From assembly GCA_964450715.1 (NCBI GenBank), contig CAYVFC010000031.1:1-64000 (forward strand): a stretch of DNA of 64,000 bases, in the 5' to 3' direction. The notes below the pieces were generated by a model, which did no database searches, was not told the origin of the DNA, and saw only the letters and a list, made by a program, of their open reading frames with translations. Made by a program: the position numbers and the translations under genes. The DNA comes from CAYVFC01 sp964450715 (GTDB lineage: Bacteria > Myxococcota_A > Polyangia > Polyangiales > JAFGIB01). Shown piece after piece: positions 1 to 9,700 of the stretch (position 1 is its first letter; each line of letters opens with the position of its first letter).

Positions 1-36
1 GCCTTTTTCAATAATGGTTATGCGCGATTAGGCGGC

Positions 37-162
37 TTAAGCGAACACGCGTGGTACTTCCACGATATCGGGCTCGCCGCCGGCCAGAACCAGGTTACTG
101 CGGAGGCTGGCGGCCATGGCGACCGATCCAACAATGAACTCGCGGCGGGTCAGCTGTGTCAT
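37..162 (-). pseudogene. Truncated Tat-signal mini-ORF (41 aa)
   Basis: A 41-residue frame begins at ATG 160-162 behind a clear AGGAG Shine-Dalgarno and ends at TAA 37-39. Its N-terminus reads MTQLTRREFIVGSVAMAAS, a twin-arginine (TRREFIVG) export signal with a hydrophobic core, followed by about 15 residues ending EVPRVFA and then a stop. It is divergent from the DUF362 gene that starts 147 bp away, which also carries an RRxF Tat signal. A complete Tat substrate should continue for hundreds of residues, so I read this as the surviving 5' end of a Tat-exported protein cut by an early stop or deletion near the window edge. Good initiation signals with no mature domain is the odd point. It could also be a real small exported peptide. 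Confidence 0.45.
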
Positions 163-308
163 ACCGTCTCCTCGTTCGTGTCCCATGATCGGGTTGGACG
201 TGAGCGACGGGACATTATTGCAGCAACGACCGCACCGCGCAGGGCCTTTTTAGAGGACGCGGATCCCGTATTCGGACGGCCGGCCGGTTTGACACGGCGG
301 CGAGAGGC

Positions 309-1439
309 ATGACTATTAATCGATCTCGGATGGGTCGTCGCCGGAGAAAATCGCGTCGCGAGTTCTTGACCACGGTCGCCCGGGTCGGCGCCGGGGCCGC
401 GGTCACCGGTATTTCCGGGTGCTTTCCAGACGTAGGCGGCAGCTGGCCCGAGGTACAGGCCGCCTGCCAGCAGTCCGACGCCGGCGTCGAAGCGGAAGCA
501 TCTTCGAGGGTGGTGGAGGTCTTTAGAGCTGACAGCGTGGTCGACGTGGGGGGCGACGACTCGGACGCGGTGAAGATGGTGGTGAACGACGAGGTGGTCC
601 GTCCCATGCTCGACGAGCTGCTGCTGTCGCTGACCGAGGGCGCGGCCGATCCCTGGCGGGTGATCCTTCCCGATTTTCACCGGTCCATGCGGATCGGTAT
701 CAAGGTCAACTGTCTCAACGAGATGGTGCCGACCTCGGTGGCGCTAGTGAAGACCCTGGTTCAGAGCCTGCGCGAGAGCCTGGACATCGACGGCCAGCAG
801 ATCCTGGTCTGGGATCGCCGCCTGGACGAGCTGGTCCCGCCGGCGCCGCGCAAGCTCTTCGACGCCGAGGAGCTGGGCGTACGGGTGGTGGGAACGGTCA
901 ACTCGGCCGGCGGCACGGGAGGGCCGGGTTACTCGGAACCGATCTGTGGAGCGGTGGCGGGTCGGACCCCGCGGCTCAGCCGCATCCTTACCGAGATGAC
1001 GGACGTCACCATCAACTGCCCCGTGCTCAAGACGCACGGTGTCTCGGGCGTGACCGCCGCGCTCAAGAACATTTATGGGATCATCGACAACCCGGGCGAG
1101 TACCACGCCAACCTGAGCCTGGCGCTGCCCGAGCTGTACAACCTGCCGCCGATTCGAAACCATATCCGGCTGACCATTCTCGACGCCCTGATCGCGGTCA
1201 CCACCGGCAACACCGACGCCCCGCCGGACACCTACCCGGGGCGCATCATTGCCTCGCGCGATCCCCTGGCCCTGGATCGCTACGCGGTCGATCTGGTCAA
1301 CCGGCTGCGAGCCGACAAGCAATTGGGGCTGCCCGACGTGGAGCCTTCCATTCTGAAATGGTTGGTCAACGGCCATGAATTGGGACTGGGCTCGTTACAG
1401 TATGACCTACGGCGTTTGGGCGACCAATCCGATGTCTAG
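309..1439 (+). CDS. Tat-exported DUF362 family protein
   Basis: 376 residues. The N-terminus has a twin-arginine motif (SRREFL, residues 15-20) and a hydrophobic segment, so export by Tat is likely; Cys38 after VTGISG could be a lipid anchor. The DUF362 signature appears as GIKVNCLNE (about 120-130) and CPVLKTHGVSGVTAALKN (about 237-255). DUF362 proteins are iron-sulfur-associated or metal-centre proteins of unknown reaction, often beside polyferredoxins. It heads a plus-strand series with two DUF6599 proteins, a second DUF362 protein and a NapH/NapG-like ferredoxin, which points to membrane-associated redox chemistry. An inner ATG at 330 is possible, but the first ATG keeps the basic n-region. 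The reaction is unknown. Confidence 0.85.
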   Translation: MTINRSRMGRRRRKSRREFLTTVARVGAGAAVTGISGCFPDVGGSWPEVQAACQQSDAGVEAEASSRVVEVFRADSVVDVGGDDSDAVKMVVNDEVVRPMLDELLLSLTEGAADPWRVILPDFHRSMRIGIKVNCLNEMVPTSVALVKTLVQSLRESLDIDGQQILVWDRRLDELVPPAPRKLFDAEELGVRVVGTVNSAGGTGGPGYSEPICGAVAGRTPRLSRILTEMTDVTINCPVLKTHGVSGVTAALKNIYGIIDNPGEYHANLSLALPELYNLPPIRNHIRLTILDALIAVTTGNTDAPPDTYPGRIIASRDPLALDRYAVDLVNRLRADKQLGLPDVEPSILKWLVNGHELGLGSLQYDLRRLGDQSDV

Positions 1440-1511
1440 ATCATGCCGCGGTCCTTCGTTAATATGGAGGCGGTTTGTTTCCGATCCGTCCCGTTCAACC
1501 AGGAGAGAAAG

Positions 1512-2093
1512 ATGAAGCGCCTGCCGATCATTGTGCTCTGCACCCTTCTTTCCGTCGCTCTGGGTTGCGGAGGCGACGACGATAACACCGACACCAACGC
1601 CGATGCCGGGTCCACCACCGGCCCGGTGACCTTTGAGCAGCTCTTTCCGGCTGACGACGAGGTCGCGGGTTGGATGGAAGATACCTCCCAGGGGGGCGCG
1701 GGCGTCGACCTGGCCAACAGCGATCAGGAAGCCATCGATATGATCAACGGCTCGGCCGATCCCTTTGTAGAGGCCGGCTTTGTATCGCTGGGCATCGAGT
1801 ACTACGCCAGCGGAGACGCGACGCTCGAGCTGCGCGTCTGGGAGATGAACAACGCCTCGGTTGCGCGGGAGCTCTTCGGTTTTCTGGCAACCGACGACGC
1901 GATTTATTCGGTTCCGAGCTGGGAAGCGCTCGACGGAGTCGGACAGGAGGCGCGAATCGCCAATACCGGCGCCAGCTTCTGGGTGAACGCCCGCAGCGGG
2001 GCGCACATCGTGGAGAGCAAGATCAACCAGGTCGACGAACAGGGGCGCGAAGATGCCGAGGCCTTCGCAACCGTCGTGATCGCCAAGCTTTGA
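1512..2093 (+). CDS. DUF6599-type lipoprotein
   Basis: 193 residues from ATG 1512, chosen because AGGAG lies at 1501-1505 and the start gives a compact lipoprotein signal ending LSVALGC (Cys about 18) followed by an acidic GGDDDN stretch. The body has the DUF6599 pattern: AIDMINGSADPFVEAGF and then LELRVWEMNNASVARELFGF, resembling family members that read NGxAdxyxexGF...ydM...aFG. It is probably periplasmic and membrane-anchored. It lies between the first DUF362 gene and a second DUF6599 gene, 12 bp upstream of the latter, so co-transcription is likely. No biochemical role is established for this family; association with the DUF362/ferredoxin module is the main clue. Confidence 0.75.
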   Translation: MKRLPIIVLCTLLSVALGCGGDDDNTDTNADAGSTTGPVTFEQLFPADDEVAGWMEDTSQGGAGVDLANSDQEAIDMINGSADPFVEAGFVSLGIEYYASGDATLELRVWEMNNASVARELFGFLATDDAIYSVPSWEALDGVGQEARIANTGASFWVNARSGAHIVESKINQVDEQGREDAEAFATVVIAKL

Positions 2094-2105
2094 TAAGGGT
2101 ATTGC

Positions 2106-2699
2106 ATGAAACACATCGTTTTCGCCATCCTGGTGGCGATTCCCAGCCTGCTGGCAGGCTGGGTGATCGGCAGTGGTCAAACCCCGGGACCGGGCGAGGG
2201 CGAGGAGGGCTGCTGCGATTGCGCGGCCGCTCCCACCGCCGCTTCTGAAGACGGGACCGAGACGGTAAGACCGGAGGCGCCGGACGAAGACGCCTTGCTT
2301 AGCGGCGTGTTCGCCGAGGCCCTGGCCGGCGCCCGGATCAACGGCGAGCTCGCTCTCTACGACGACAAGGGGCTGTTCGACTACATCAACGGGGCGGCCC
2401 CGCTCTACATCGAACGCGGTTTTCGCCGGCTGGCGGCCGCCGAGCTGGTCCTGCAAACGGGCGGTGAGCTCACGGGCGAGGTCTACGATATGCGCGAGGC
2501 CGGGAACGCCGGGTCCATCTTCGACCAGGAGCGTTCGGACAGCGCGGAACAGGTCCCCGACTGGCCCGAGGCGCTCAGCGGGCCGCGCTCCTTCGTCTTC
2601 CGGCAAGAGCGCTACTACGTCAAGCTCACCGCCTTTGACGCCGCGGCCGAGGCCGCGTTGCCAGCGGTGGCGCGCGAGATCAGGGAGCGCCTGAAGTGA
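2106..2699 (+). CDS. DUF6599-type membrane-anchored protein
   Basis: 197 residues. One N-terminal hydrophobic segment (residues 3-22) acts as signal or anchor, then comes a Cys-rich EEGCCDC patch (about 38-44) and an acidic linker. The C-terminal two thirds repeats the DUF6599 pattern of its neighbour: LFDYINGAAPLYIERGF, then GEVYDMREAGNAGSIFDQER. It is a paralog of the gene 12 bp upstream. Its TGA stop overlaps the GTG start of the next DUF362 gene (GTGA), so translational coupling is expected. The CCDC motif could bind a metal or form disulfides; that is inference. Confidence 0.75.
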   Translation: MKHIVFAILVAIPSLLAGWVIGSGQTPGPGEGEEGCCDCAAAPTAASEDGTETVRPEAPDEDALLSGVFAEALAGARINGELALYDDKGLFDYINGAAPLYIERGFRRLAAAELVLQTGGELTGEVYDMREAGNAGSIFDQERSDSAEQVPDWPEALSGPRSFVFRQERYYVKLTAFDAAAEAALPAVAREIRERLK

Positions 2700-3730
2700 G
2701 CTCGGACGAGGGCAAGCCAGAGAAGCGCGAGAGAGCTGGCGAGCGAACGTCCGATCCGGAGCGCGATCCGGCCTATACCCGGCGCCAGATTCTGGGCGCG
2801 GCGGCGGCGGGTGTGGTGACGGTGGCCGGGGCGGGCTTTCTCTACGACCGCAACCGCGGCGGTCGGCCGCTGGGTCGGGAAGAGCGGTTGCGCAGGGTGC
2901 CGGATCACCGCCTGACCGGAACCGAGAGAGCGGCGAAGATGGCCATCGCCCGCGGTCCGAGCCCGGCCGAGAACGCGCGGCGCGCCATCGAGGCCCTGGG
3001 AGGGATGCAGGCCTTCGTGGGCAAGGGCGAGCGCGTGGCGATCAAGCCCAACGTGGGCTGGAACCGCTTGCCCGAGCAGGCGGCCAACACCGATCCCGAG
3101 GTGGTGGCGGCCGTGGTCCGCGAGGTCAAGGCGGCCGGCGCCTCCGAGATCTGGGTCTTCGACGTGCCGGTGAACAACGCCGAGCGCTGCTTCGCCCGGT
3201 CGGGCATCGCCGAGGCCGCGCGCGCGGCCGGCGCATCCGTGCTGCTGCCCGACAGCAACGACTTCCGCCACGTCCAGGTCGGCGGTGTGACCTTGCGCAC
3301 GGCCCAGGTCTTTCGCGCTTTGCTGGAGGCGGACCGGGTGATCAACCTGCCGGTGGCCAAGCACCACGGGCTGACCGGCGCCACCCTGGCCATGAAGAAC
3401 TGGTACGGGGTGCTGGGCGGGCACCGGGCGGTGCTTCACCAGGATATTCACCGTTCGGTGGTGGACTTGGCGGCGATGGTCAAGCCGACGCTCACCGTGC
3501 TGGACGGCACGCGGGTATTGATGGCCAACGGCCCTTCCGGAGGCAGCCTGGACGACGTCAAGCGTATGGACGTGGTGGCCGCCGGCAGCGACGAGGTCGC
3601 CATCGACGCCTTCGGCGTGACGCTGCTGGGCCGAAAGCCCGAGGAGATCGCCTTTATCGGCCTGGCCGAGAAGAAGGGGCTGGGAACCGCGGACTACCGG
3701 TCGCTCGATCCGGTGGAGATGGGGAGCTAG
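2696..3730 (+). CDS. DUF362 family protein (second copy)
   Basis: 344 residues starting at GTG 2696, overlapping the upstream stop by 4 nt. A Tat-like signal is present (TRRQILGAAAAGVVTVAGAG, about residues 28-47) after an unusually long charged n-region. DUF362 signatures are clear: VAIKPNVGWNRLP (about 114-126), DPEVVAAVVREVKAAGASEIWVFD, and LPVAKHHGLTGATLAMKNW (about 219-237). It is followed after 3 bp by the polyferredoxin gene, so the two products probably work together at the membrane. It differs clearly from the first DUF362 protein, so this is an old duplication or two separate subfamilies in one operon. Confidence 0.87.
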   Translation: MSSDEGKPEKRERAGERTSDPERDPAYTRRQILGAAAAGVVTVAGAGFLYDRNRGGRPLGREERLRRVPDHRLTGTERAAKMAIARGPSPAENARRAIEALGGMQAFVGKGERVAIKPNVGWNRLPEQAANTDPEVVAAVVREVKAAGASEIWVFDVPVNNAERCFARSGIAEAARAAGASVLLPDSNDFRHVQVGGVTLRTAQVFRALLEADRVINLPVAKHHGLTGATLAMKNWYGVLGGHRAVLHQDIHRSVVDLAAMVKPTLTVLDGTRVLMANGPSGGSLDDVKRMDVVAAGSDEVAIDAFGVTLLGRKPEEIAFIGLAEKKGLGTADYRSLDPVEMGS

Positions 3731-3733
3731 CCG

Positions 3734-5239
3734 GTGTTTCTCTGGCTCAGGCGCGCGTACCAGATCGTATTCACCGGTCTATTCTTCTATTTGATGTTCG
3801 TGACCACCGCCCGTTTTCTCGGCGGCCATCCGGTTCATCTCTTTTTGGCGGCCGATCCGCTGGTGGCCATCACCACCGCGCTGTCGACCCATTCGCTGTA
3901 TCACCATCTGCTCTGGGCGGTTCCCCTCATCGTTTTGACCCTGGTGTTCGGCCGCTTCTTCTGCGGCTGGATCTGTCCCATGGGGGTTATGCACCACGTC
4001 CTGGGATGGATGGGGCGCAAGCGGAGGGTCAAAGATCGTATGGAGCAAAACCGCATGCGTCCCAGCCGCGTGGTGAAGTTCGCGGTACTGGCGGTGATGC
4101 TCGGCCTGGCGGCACTGGGCAGCGTGCAGATCGGCGTGCTCGATCCCATCGCCACTACCTGGCGGGCCTTCAGCACCGTGTTCGTCCCGGCGGCGGGCAA
4201 CGCGACCTTCGGCATTTATAACGGTGAGCGCCATTTTCAGTTCGGCGCTCTGATCGGCATCCTTTTCCTGGCGGCGCTTGGGCTCAACTTCATCTATCCG
4301 CGCTTCTATTGCCGGGTGCTTTGCCCGCTGGGCGCGCTGCTGGGGCTGCTCTCCAAGTTCTCGCTTTTCCGGGTCGCCCGCACGCCCAGCAAGTGCAACG
4401 ACTGCGGGCTGTGCGCGGCCGAGTGCCAGGGCGCGGCCTCGCCCGACACCGGGACCCAGATGACCGAGTGCATGGTCTGCCTGAACTGCATCGAGGCCTG
4501 CCCCAGGGATGCCATCTCTGTTAGCTTCGTTCCGCCGGAGCCGTTGACCGGTACGGCCACCGACCTCGGCCGCAGGCGCTGGGTAACGGCGCTGGCGGGC
4601 GGCGTGGTCTCGGTGCCGCTGTTGCGCGCTTCGGCCGGGGTGGATCCGAGACCGGATCCGCGGCGCATCCGGCCGCCGGGCGCGCTCGGGGAGAGCGAGT
4701 TTCTCGAACGCTGCCTCAAGTGCGGCGCCTGCATGAAGGTCTGCCCGACCGGAGGGCTGCAGCCGGCGCTGACCGAGGCCGGCCTGGAGGGGCTGTGGAC
4801 CCCGCTGCTGGTCCCGCGCCTGGGATACTGCGAGCAGAGCTGCGTGGCCTGCGGCCACGTCTGTCCTACCGGGGCCGTGCGCGAGCTCTCGGTGGCCGAG
4901 AAGGTGGGCAGCGGGCCGGAGCGGGAGCCGATTCGCATCGGGTCGGCCTCGTTCGACAAGGGCCGCTGCCTGCCCTGGGCTTACGACATCGAGTGTATCG
5001 TCTGCGAGGAGGTCTGCCCCACCTCGCCCAAGGCCATCTATTTCAAGAAGGAGACGGTCACCCTGCGCGACGGCAGCCAGAAGACCCTCAAGCGCCCTCA
5101 GGTGGATCTTAAGCGCTGCACCGGCTGCGGCACCTGCGAGGCGCGCTGTCCCATCACCGACCGCGCGGGCGTGCGCTGTAGCTCCGTGGGCGAGAGCCGG
5201 GACCCTGACAACCAGCTCATCATGGACGGGGACATTTAA
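3734..5239 (+). CDS. NapH-NapG-like membrane polyferredoxin fusion
   Basis: 501 residues, GTG start 3 bp after the DUF362 stop. Residues 1-210 are NapH-like: four or five membrane spans with the paired motifs CGWICPMG (C77, C81) and CRVLCPLG (C193, C197). Cys-rich clusters follow: CNDCGLCAAEC (221-231) and CMVCLNCIEACP (246-257). At about 280-300 lies an internal RRRWVTALAGGVVSVPLL segment that looks like a former Tat signal, then a NapG/MauM-like half with CLKCGACMKVCP (327-338), CEQSCVACGHVCP, CIVCEEVCP and CTGCGTCEARCP. This reads as a NapH and a NapG-type protein joined in one chain. Its role would be moving electrons between the quinone pool and the DUF362 partners. Its stop overlaps the stop of the convergent minus gene. 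Confidence 0.85.
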   Translation: MFLWLRRAYQIVFTGLFFYLMFVTTARFLGGHPVHLFLAADPLVAITTALSTHSLYHHLLWAVPLIVLTLVFGRFFCGWICPMGVMHHVLGWMGRKRRVKDRMEQNRMRPSRVVKFAVLAVMLGLAALGSVQIGVLDPIATTWRAFSTVFVPAAGNATFGIYNGERHFQFGALIGILFLAALGLNFIYPRFYCRVLCPLGALLGLLSKFSLFRVARTPSKCNDCGLCAAECQGAASPDTGTQMTECMVCLNCIEACPRDAISVSFVPPEPLTGTATDLGRRRWVTALAGGVVSVPLLRASAGVDPRPDPRRIRPPGALGESEFLERCLKCGACMKVCPTGGLQPALTEAGLEGLWTPLLVPRLGYCEQSCVACGHVCPTGAVRELSVAEKVGSGPEREPIRIGSASFDKGRCLPWAYDIECIVCEEVCPTSPKAIYFKKETVTLRDGSQKTLKRPQVDLKRCTGCGTCEARCPITDRAGVRCSSVGESRDPDNQLIMDGDI

Positions 5240-5670
5240 ACCGTTCCCCCGTCCATCCCGCCATCCTCGGCGCTCGCATCCGATCCATCGACGTTCTCGC
5301 TTCGCTCCGCCCCGCCGTCCTCGGCGCCGCTGTCCGCGTCGTCGACGCCCGAGTCCTCGTCCGGATCGCCGCCGGCTATCGCGGCATCCGCCCGCGGAGC
5401 GCTCTGCTCTCCGGGCGTGCTGTAGCAGCGCAGCTCGTTCTCGGCTTCGTCGCCGTAGCGGCAGTACCAGCCGCGCGGGCAGCCGGAGTTGCGCCCCTCT
5501 TCGCTGCAGGCAAAGGTCCCCTCCGGGAGCGGATCGAGGCATCCGAATAGAGAGATCAACCACGCGCCGGCCAAAAATCGGCACGCGATGCGCCGGTATT
5601 CTATCCCTACCCGAGCCCCCTCCGAAACGCCGGCAACGTAATAGCGATCGCGTTGCACTAGAACCGCCAT
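5236..5670 (-). CDS. Small Cys-containing lipoprotein with acidic tail
   Basis: About 144 residues from ATG 5668-5670, or 140 from GTG 5656-5658, which overlaps the upstream TAG by one base. Either start gives a signal-anchor ending LISLFGC. The next stretch is Cys-rich (CLDPLPEGTFACSEEGRNS...CPRGWYCRYG), a small disulfide module seen in myxobacterial surface lipoproteins. The rest is a low-complexity D/G/S/E tail (DSGVDDADSGAEDGG) that is probably a flexible surface linker. It overlaps the 3' end of the upstream signal-peptide protein and is probably co-transcribed with it. Stop codons of this gene and the convergent ferredoxin overlap. Function unknown. Confidence 0.6.
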   Translation of the reverse strand: MAVLVQRDRYYVAGVSEGARVGIEYRRIACRFLAGAWLISLFGCLDPLPEGTFACSEEGRNSGCPRGWYCRYGDEAENELRCYSTPGEQSAPRADAAIAGGDPDEDSGVDDADSGAEDGGAERSENVDGSDASAEDGGMDGGTV

Positions 5671-6608
5671 TTCAGGTCGACTCCCTTTCCGAGCGGGCTC
5701 AGCTCGAGCCGCGATACATCCGCTTCGTCCCCCCCGGATCCGTCTCCTAGCAACAGCACCACGCCCACGCCGACCAGGATGGCGCCGGCCTGCATGACCA
5801 GCCCGCCGCCCACGCGCAGAGCGGTCACGCGATCGTGATCGTCCTGCATCTGGCGGGTCCACTCTGTACCGGGCTCGGCATCGGCCAGATCGGCCGATTG
5901 CGACGCAGCCATCGCGAACAGGACCCCCCCTGTAATGATCCCGGCCGCGCCCAAGCTCGTCAGCACCAGCCCGGGAACCGATACGCCTGCTTCTTTTAGC
6001 GTCTCGGCGCTGGGTTGCTGGTCGCTGCCGTAAGTGGGCTCGGGCAGGGCGCCTTCGGGGTCGGCCTCGGCCTGCAGCGTCGCGCCTTCGGGCTCCGGCG
6101 CGGCCTCGGCCTCGGGCGCAGCCGCGCTCGGCAACGGTTCGGCGTCCGTCTCTGTCGCCGGAAGGGCCGCGTCAGCTGCCTCGACCGGCAGGCCGGCCCG
6201 CGTACGGACCAGAGAACAGGCGTTGGCCACCTGTGGCTCCTCGAGCGCTGCCTCCGCGCACCAGGCGACGGCGTTCGATATGCACCGGTTCATCCCCGCC
6301 TTCTGGACCGGAGCTTCGCCCGCAGCTCTGTCGCTGGTAGCGTCGCCGGTCTCGTCCGTTGAACCGTCCGGGGTTGCGGCTTGTGCCTCGTCGGTTGTCT
6401 CGCCCTTACAGAGGGCATCGCCGCGCTCGTCGCTTTCGAACCAGCAGAGAGCGTGCCGGGCAGGGGAAGCGTCTTCGGCCAGCCCGGGGCAGGGCACGCG
6501 AGGCGGAGTTTCGGCGGCTGCCGGCGGCGCGGAGTAGAGGCAGGCGAGAACCGCGATCCACTCTCCGATACCGATCCGGCGGCGTGTCGTAGGCTCGAGA
6601 GGCTTCAC
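5658..6608 (-). CDS. Secreted or membrane protein with paired TM segments
   Basis: 316 residues, ATG preceded by AGAGAGG. An N-terminal signal (GEWIAVLACLYSAPPAAAE) leads to a Cys-containing region (CPGLAEDAS, HALCWFES, ALCKGET, MNRCISNAVAWCAEA, VANACSLV) in the first 130 residues, then an Ala/Pro/Glu-rich linker and two hydrophobic segments near 210-230 and 265-288 separated by a short acidic loop (TEWTRQMQDDHDR). The two-helix hairpin with a final LKWRF strand-like end is common in myxobacterial PEGA- or TPR-associated envelope proteins. No catalytic motif seen; function unknown. It overlaps the downstream lipoprotein gene. Confidence 0.65.
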   Translation of the reverse strand: MKPLEPTTRRRIGIGEWIAVLACLYSAPPAAAETPPRVPCPGLAEDASPARHALCWFESDERGDALCKGETTDEAQAATPDGSTDETGDATSDRAAGEAPVQKAGMNRCISNAVAWCAEAALEEPQVANACSLVRTRAGLPVEAADAALPATETDAEPLPSAAAPEAEAAPEPEGATLQAEADPEGALPEPTYGSDQQPSAETLKEAGVSVPGLVLTSLGAAGIITGGVLFAMAASQSADLADAEPGTEWTRQMQDDHDRVTALRVGGGLVMQAGAILVGVGVVLLLGDGSGGDEADVSRLELSPLGKGVDLKWRF

Positions 6609-6683
6609 GACCTCTCTGGTACCGAAAAAAGCCAGGCTCTACAACCGGGCGACCGCGAAGGACGGGGGCACGGGGATGCGCAT

Positions 6684-6727
6684 AAAAGCGAAAACGGGAC
6701 TCGGTATCGAGTCCCGTTTTCGCTTTT
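6684..6727 (-). terminator. Perfect 20-bp hairpin, intrinsic terminator of nrdJ
   Basis: Arms 6684-6703 and 6708-6727 are perfectly complementary over 20 bp around a GTAT loop, and each arm is flanked by an A or T run. This is a bidirectional rho-independent terminator, 25 bp beyond the stop of the minus-strand ribonucleotide reductase gene. Confidence 0.93.
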
Positions 6728-6751
6728 TGTACGCGTCCGTGGGGAGGGGGG

Positions 6752-9700
6752 TTAGCTACAACCCATGCTGTTGCCGCAATTAAGGCACTTGTAGCAGGCG
6801 CCGTTGCGGACGGTGATGTGGCCGCAACGGTCGCAGATGGGGGCGTCGCCCATCATCTCGCCCATCTGGCGGTTGAGCGAGTTCTGTTCGGGCGCGGCGG
6901 CCGAGGCGGCCTCGAACAGCTCGATTTGCCTCTCGGGCATCTCTTCGGGGACCAGGTAGAGGCCCGCGCTGCTCTCGCGGGCAGCCTCTTCCGCGCGGTG
7001 AGCGGCGTCGACGTCGGTCGGCTTCTCGATCTCGGAGCGGACCTCTTCCGGCGGCTTCTGCGCCAGCTCGTAGCGGTGCAGGTACTCCACGCCCAGCACC
7101 CGGAAGATGTAGTCGATGATGGAGGTGGCGAACTTGACGTTGGGATGCCCCTCGACCACACCCTGGGGCTCGAAGCGGGTAAAGGTGAACTGGTTGACAA
7201 AGGACTGCAGCGGTACCCCGTGCTGCAGCCCCATGGAGAGGCTGATGGCGAAACAGTTCATCAGCGAACGGAAAGCCGCTCCCTCCTTGTGCATGTCGAC
7301 GAAGATCTCGCCCAGCGACCCGTCGTTGTACTCACCCGTGCGCAGGAAGATCTTGTGCCCACCCACCCGGGCCTCCTGGGTGAAGCCCGTGCGTTTGCGC
7401 GGCAGGCGGTGGCGGACCGTGGCCGGCGGCGTGGCTCCCTCCACGAAGGGCGCCGGCATGGAGGGCGTGGTCTGCTGCGCCGGGGGCTGGGGCTGGGTGG
7501 CTACGGTCTCGGCCTCGGCATCCGCCTGGCCCTTGCTGGCTGAAGCATTGAGCGGCTGCGAGGATTTGCAGCCGTCCCGGTAGACCGCCACCGCCTTGAG
7601 CCCCAGCTTCCACCCCGCCAGGTAGATCTCCTCCACGTCTTCTACGCTGGCGTCGTGGGGCAGGTTGACGGTCTTGGAGATGGCCCCGGAGAGGAAGGGC
7701 TGCGCGGCGGCCATCATGCGGATGTGCGCCATAGGGGCCAGGAAGCGCTCACCGGTCTTACCGCAGCGGTTCGCGCAGTCGAAGATGGCCAGGTGCTCCG
7801 GTTGCAGGTGGGGTGCGCCCTCGATGGTCATGCGGCCGACCACCAGGTCGTTTAGCTCGTCGATCTGCTCCTCGGTCAGCCCCAGGTGCCGCAACAGGTT
7901 GAAACCGTATCTCTCGTAGACCTCGGGCTCGATGCCCATCCGCTTGTAGGCGCCGGCGCCGATGACCCTCGGTACCAGCGCTTCGGAGACCTCGAACACG
8001 CCGCGCAACGCTCGCTCGGCCCTGTCGATCTCCTCACGCGTCAGCCCCTTCTCCTGCAGCCACTTGCGCGATGCGTGCGGCGCGCCGGCAAAGGTATTGG
8101 TGCCGCTGATATAGGAGACGATCTCGGCGATCTGAGCCTCGCTGTACCCGAGCCGCTGTAGCGCGCTCGGCACGCTCTGGTTGACGATCTTGAAATGGCC
8201 GCCGCCGGCCAGCTTCTTGAACTTGACCAGCGCGAAGTCGGGCTCGATGCCGGTGGTGTCGCAGTCCATCAACAGGCCGATGGTCCCGGTGGGGGCCAGC
8301 ACGGTGGTCTGGGCGTTCCGGTAGCCGTACTTCTCGCCCAGCGAGACGGCCTCGTCCCAGCAGGCGGCAGAGGCCTCCAGCAGGTAGTCGGGCAGGCGAG
8401 GCTCGTCGGTCTCCGCGCCGTAGCCGGCGATCTCGCCGATGCGGTTGACCGCCTCCCGGTGTTTCTGCATCACCCGCAGCATGGGCTGCCGGTTGGCCTC
8501 GAACCCGGCGAAGGGCCCCTTGACCGCGGCCAGCTCGGCCGAGGTCCGGTAGGCCTCGCCCGACATGATGGCGGTGATGGCGCTGGCGTAGGCCCTGCCC
8601 TGCGCGCTGTCATAAGGGATCCCCAGCCGCATGAGCACCGTGCCCAGATTGGCGTACCCCAGCCCCAGCGCCCGGAACTCGTGGCTGTTGCCGGCGATCC
8701 GCTCGGTGGGATAACTGGAGTAATCGACGAGGATCTCCTGGGCCGTGATCAACACGCGGACCGTATGGCGAAAGGCCTCGACGTCGAAGTCGCCGTTTTC
8801 GTCCACGTACTTGCCCAGGTTGATCGAGGACAAGTTGCAGGCCGAGTCGTCCACGAACATGTATTCCGAGCAGGGATTGGAGGCGTTGATGCGACCGGCG
8901 TTGGGGCAGGTGTGCCACTCGTTGATGGTGGTGTCGTACTGGATGCCCGGATCGGCGCAGGCCCAGGCGCTGTCGACGGTCATCCGCCACAGCTCTTTCG
9001 CCTTGTAGGTGTCGCAGATCCGGTTGGTGGTACGCAGGTAGGTGCGCCACTCCCCGTCCTTCTCCACCGCGCGCATGAAGGCGTCGGTCACCCGGACCGA
9101 GTTGTTGGAATTCTGTCCGGAGACCGTGTGATAGGCTTCGGCGTTGAAGTCCGAACCATACCCCTGGCGGATCAGCGCTCGCGCTTTTTTCTCCTCCTTC
9201 AGCTTCCACTGGATGAAGTCGACGATCTCCGGGTGATCCATGTCCAGGCAAACCATCTTGGCCGCCCGCCGAGTGGTGCCCCCCGATTTGGTGGCGCCCG
9301 CCGCCCGGTCGAAGACCTCCAGGAAGCTCATCAGGCCGGAAGAGGTGCCGCCCCCGGAAAGCTTCTCCTGCCGCCCGCGGATGGGGCTGAAGTTGGTGCC
9401 GGTGCCCGAGCCGTACTTGAACAGACGCGCCTCGTTCTTGACCAGTTCATAAATGCTCATCAGGTCGTCGTCGACCTTCTGGATGAAGCAGGCCGAGCAC
9501 TGGGGATTCTGGTAGGCCTCCCGGGTTTGGACGATGGCGTCACTCTCCGGGTTCCAGGTGAAGTTGCCGCCGCCGCCGGTGATGCCGTAGCGCTGGTACA
9601 GGCCGCAGTTGAACCAGACCGGGGAGTTGAAGGCCGCCTTCTGGTTGATCAGCAGATGCGACAGCTCGGCCTCGAAGCTCTGGGCGTCCTGGTCGCTGGC

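Noticed and set aside
3779..5584. 601-codon open frame antisense to the ferredoxin gene
   Set aside because: It mirrors the GC-rich third positions of the real gene, has Arg/Gly/Ala-rich composition and no family motif, while the plus strand has six clear Fe-S clusters.
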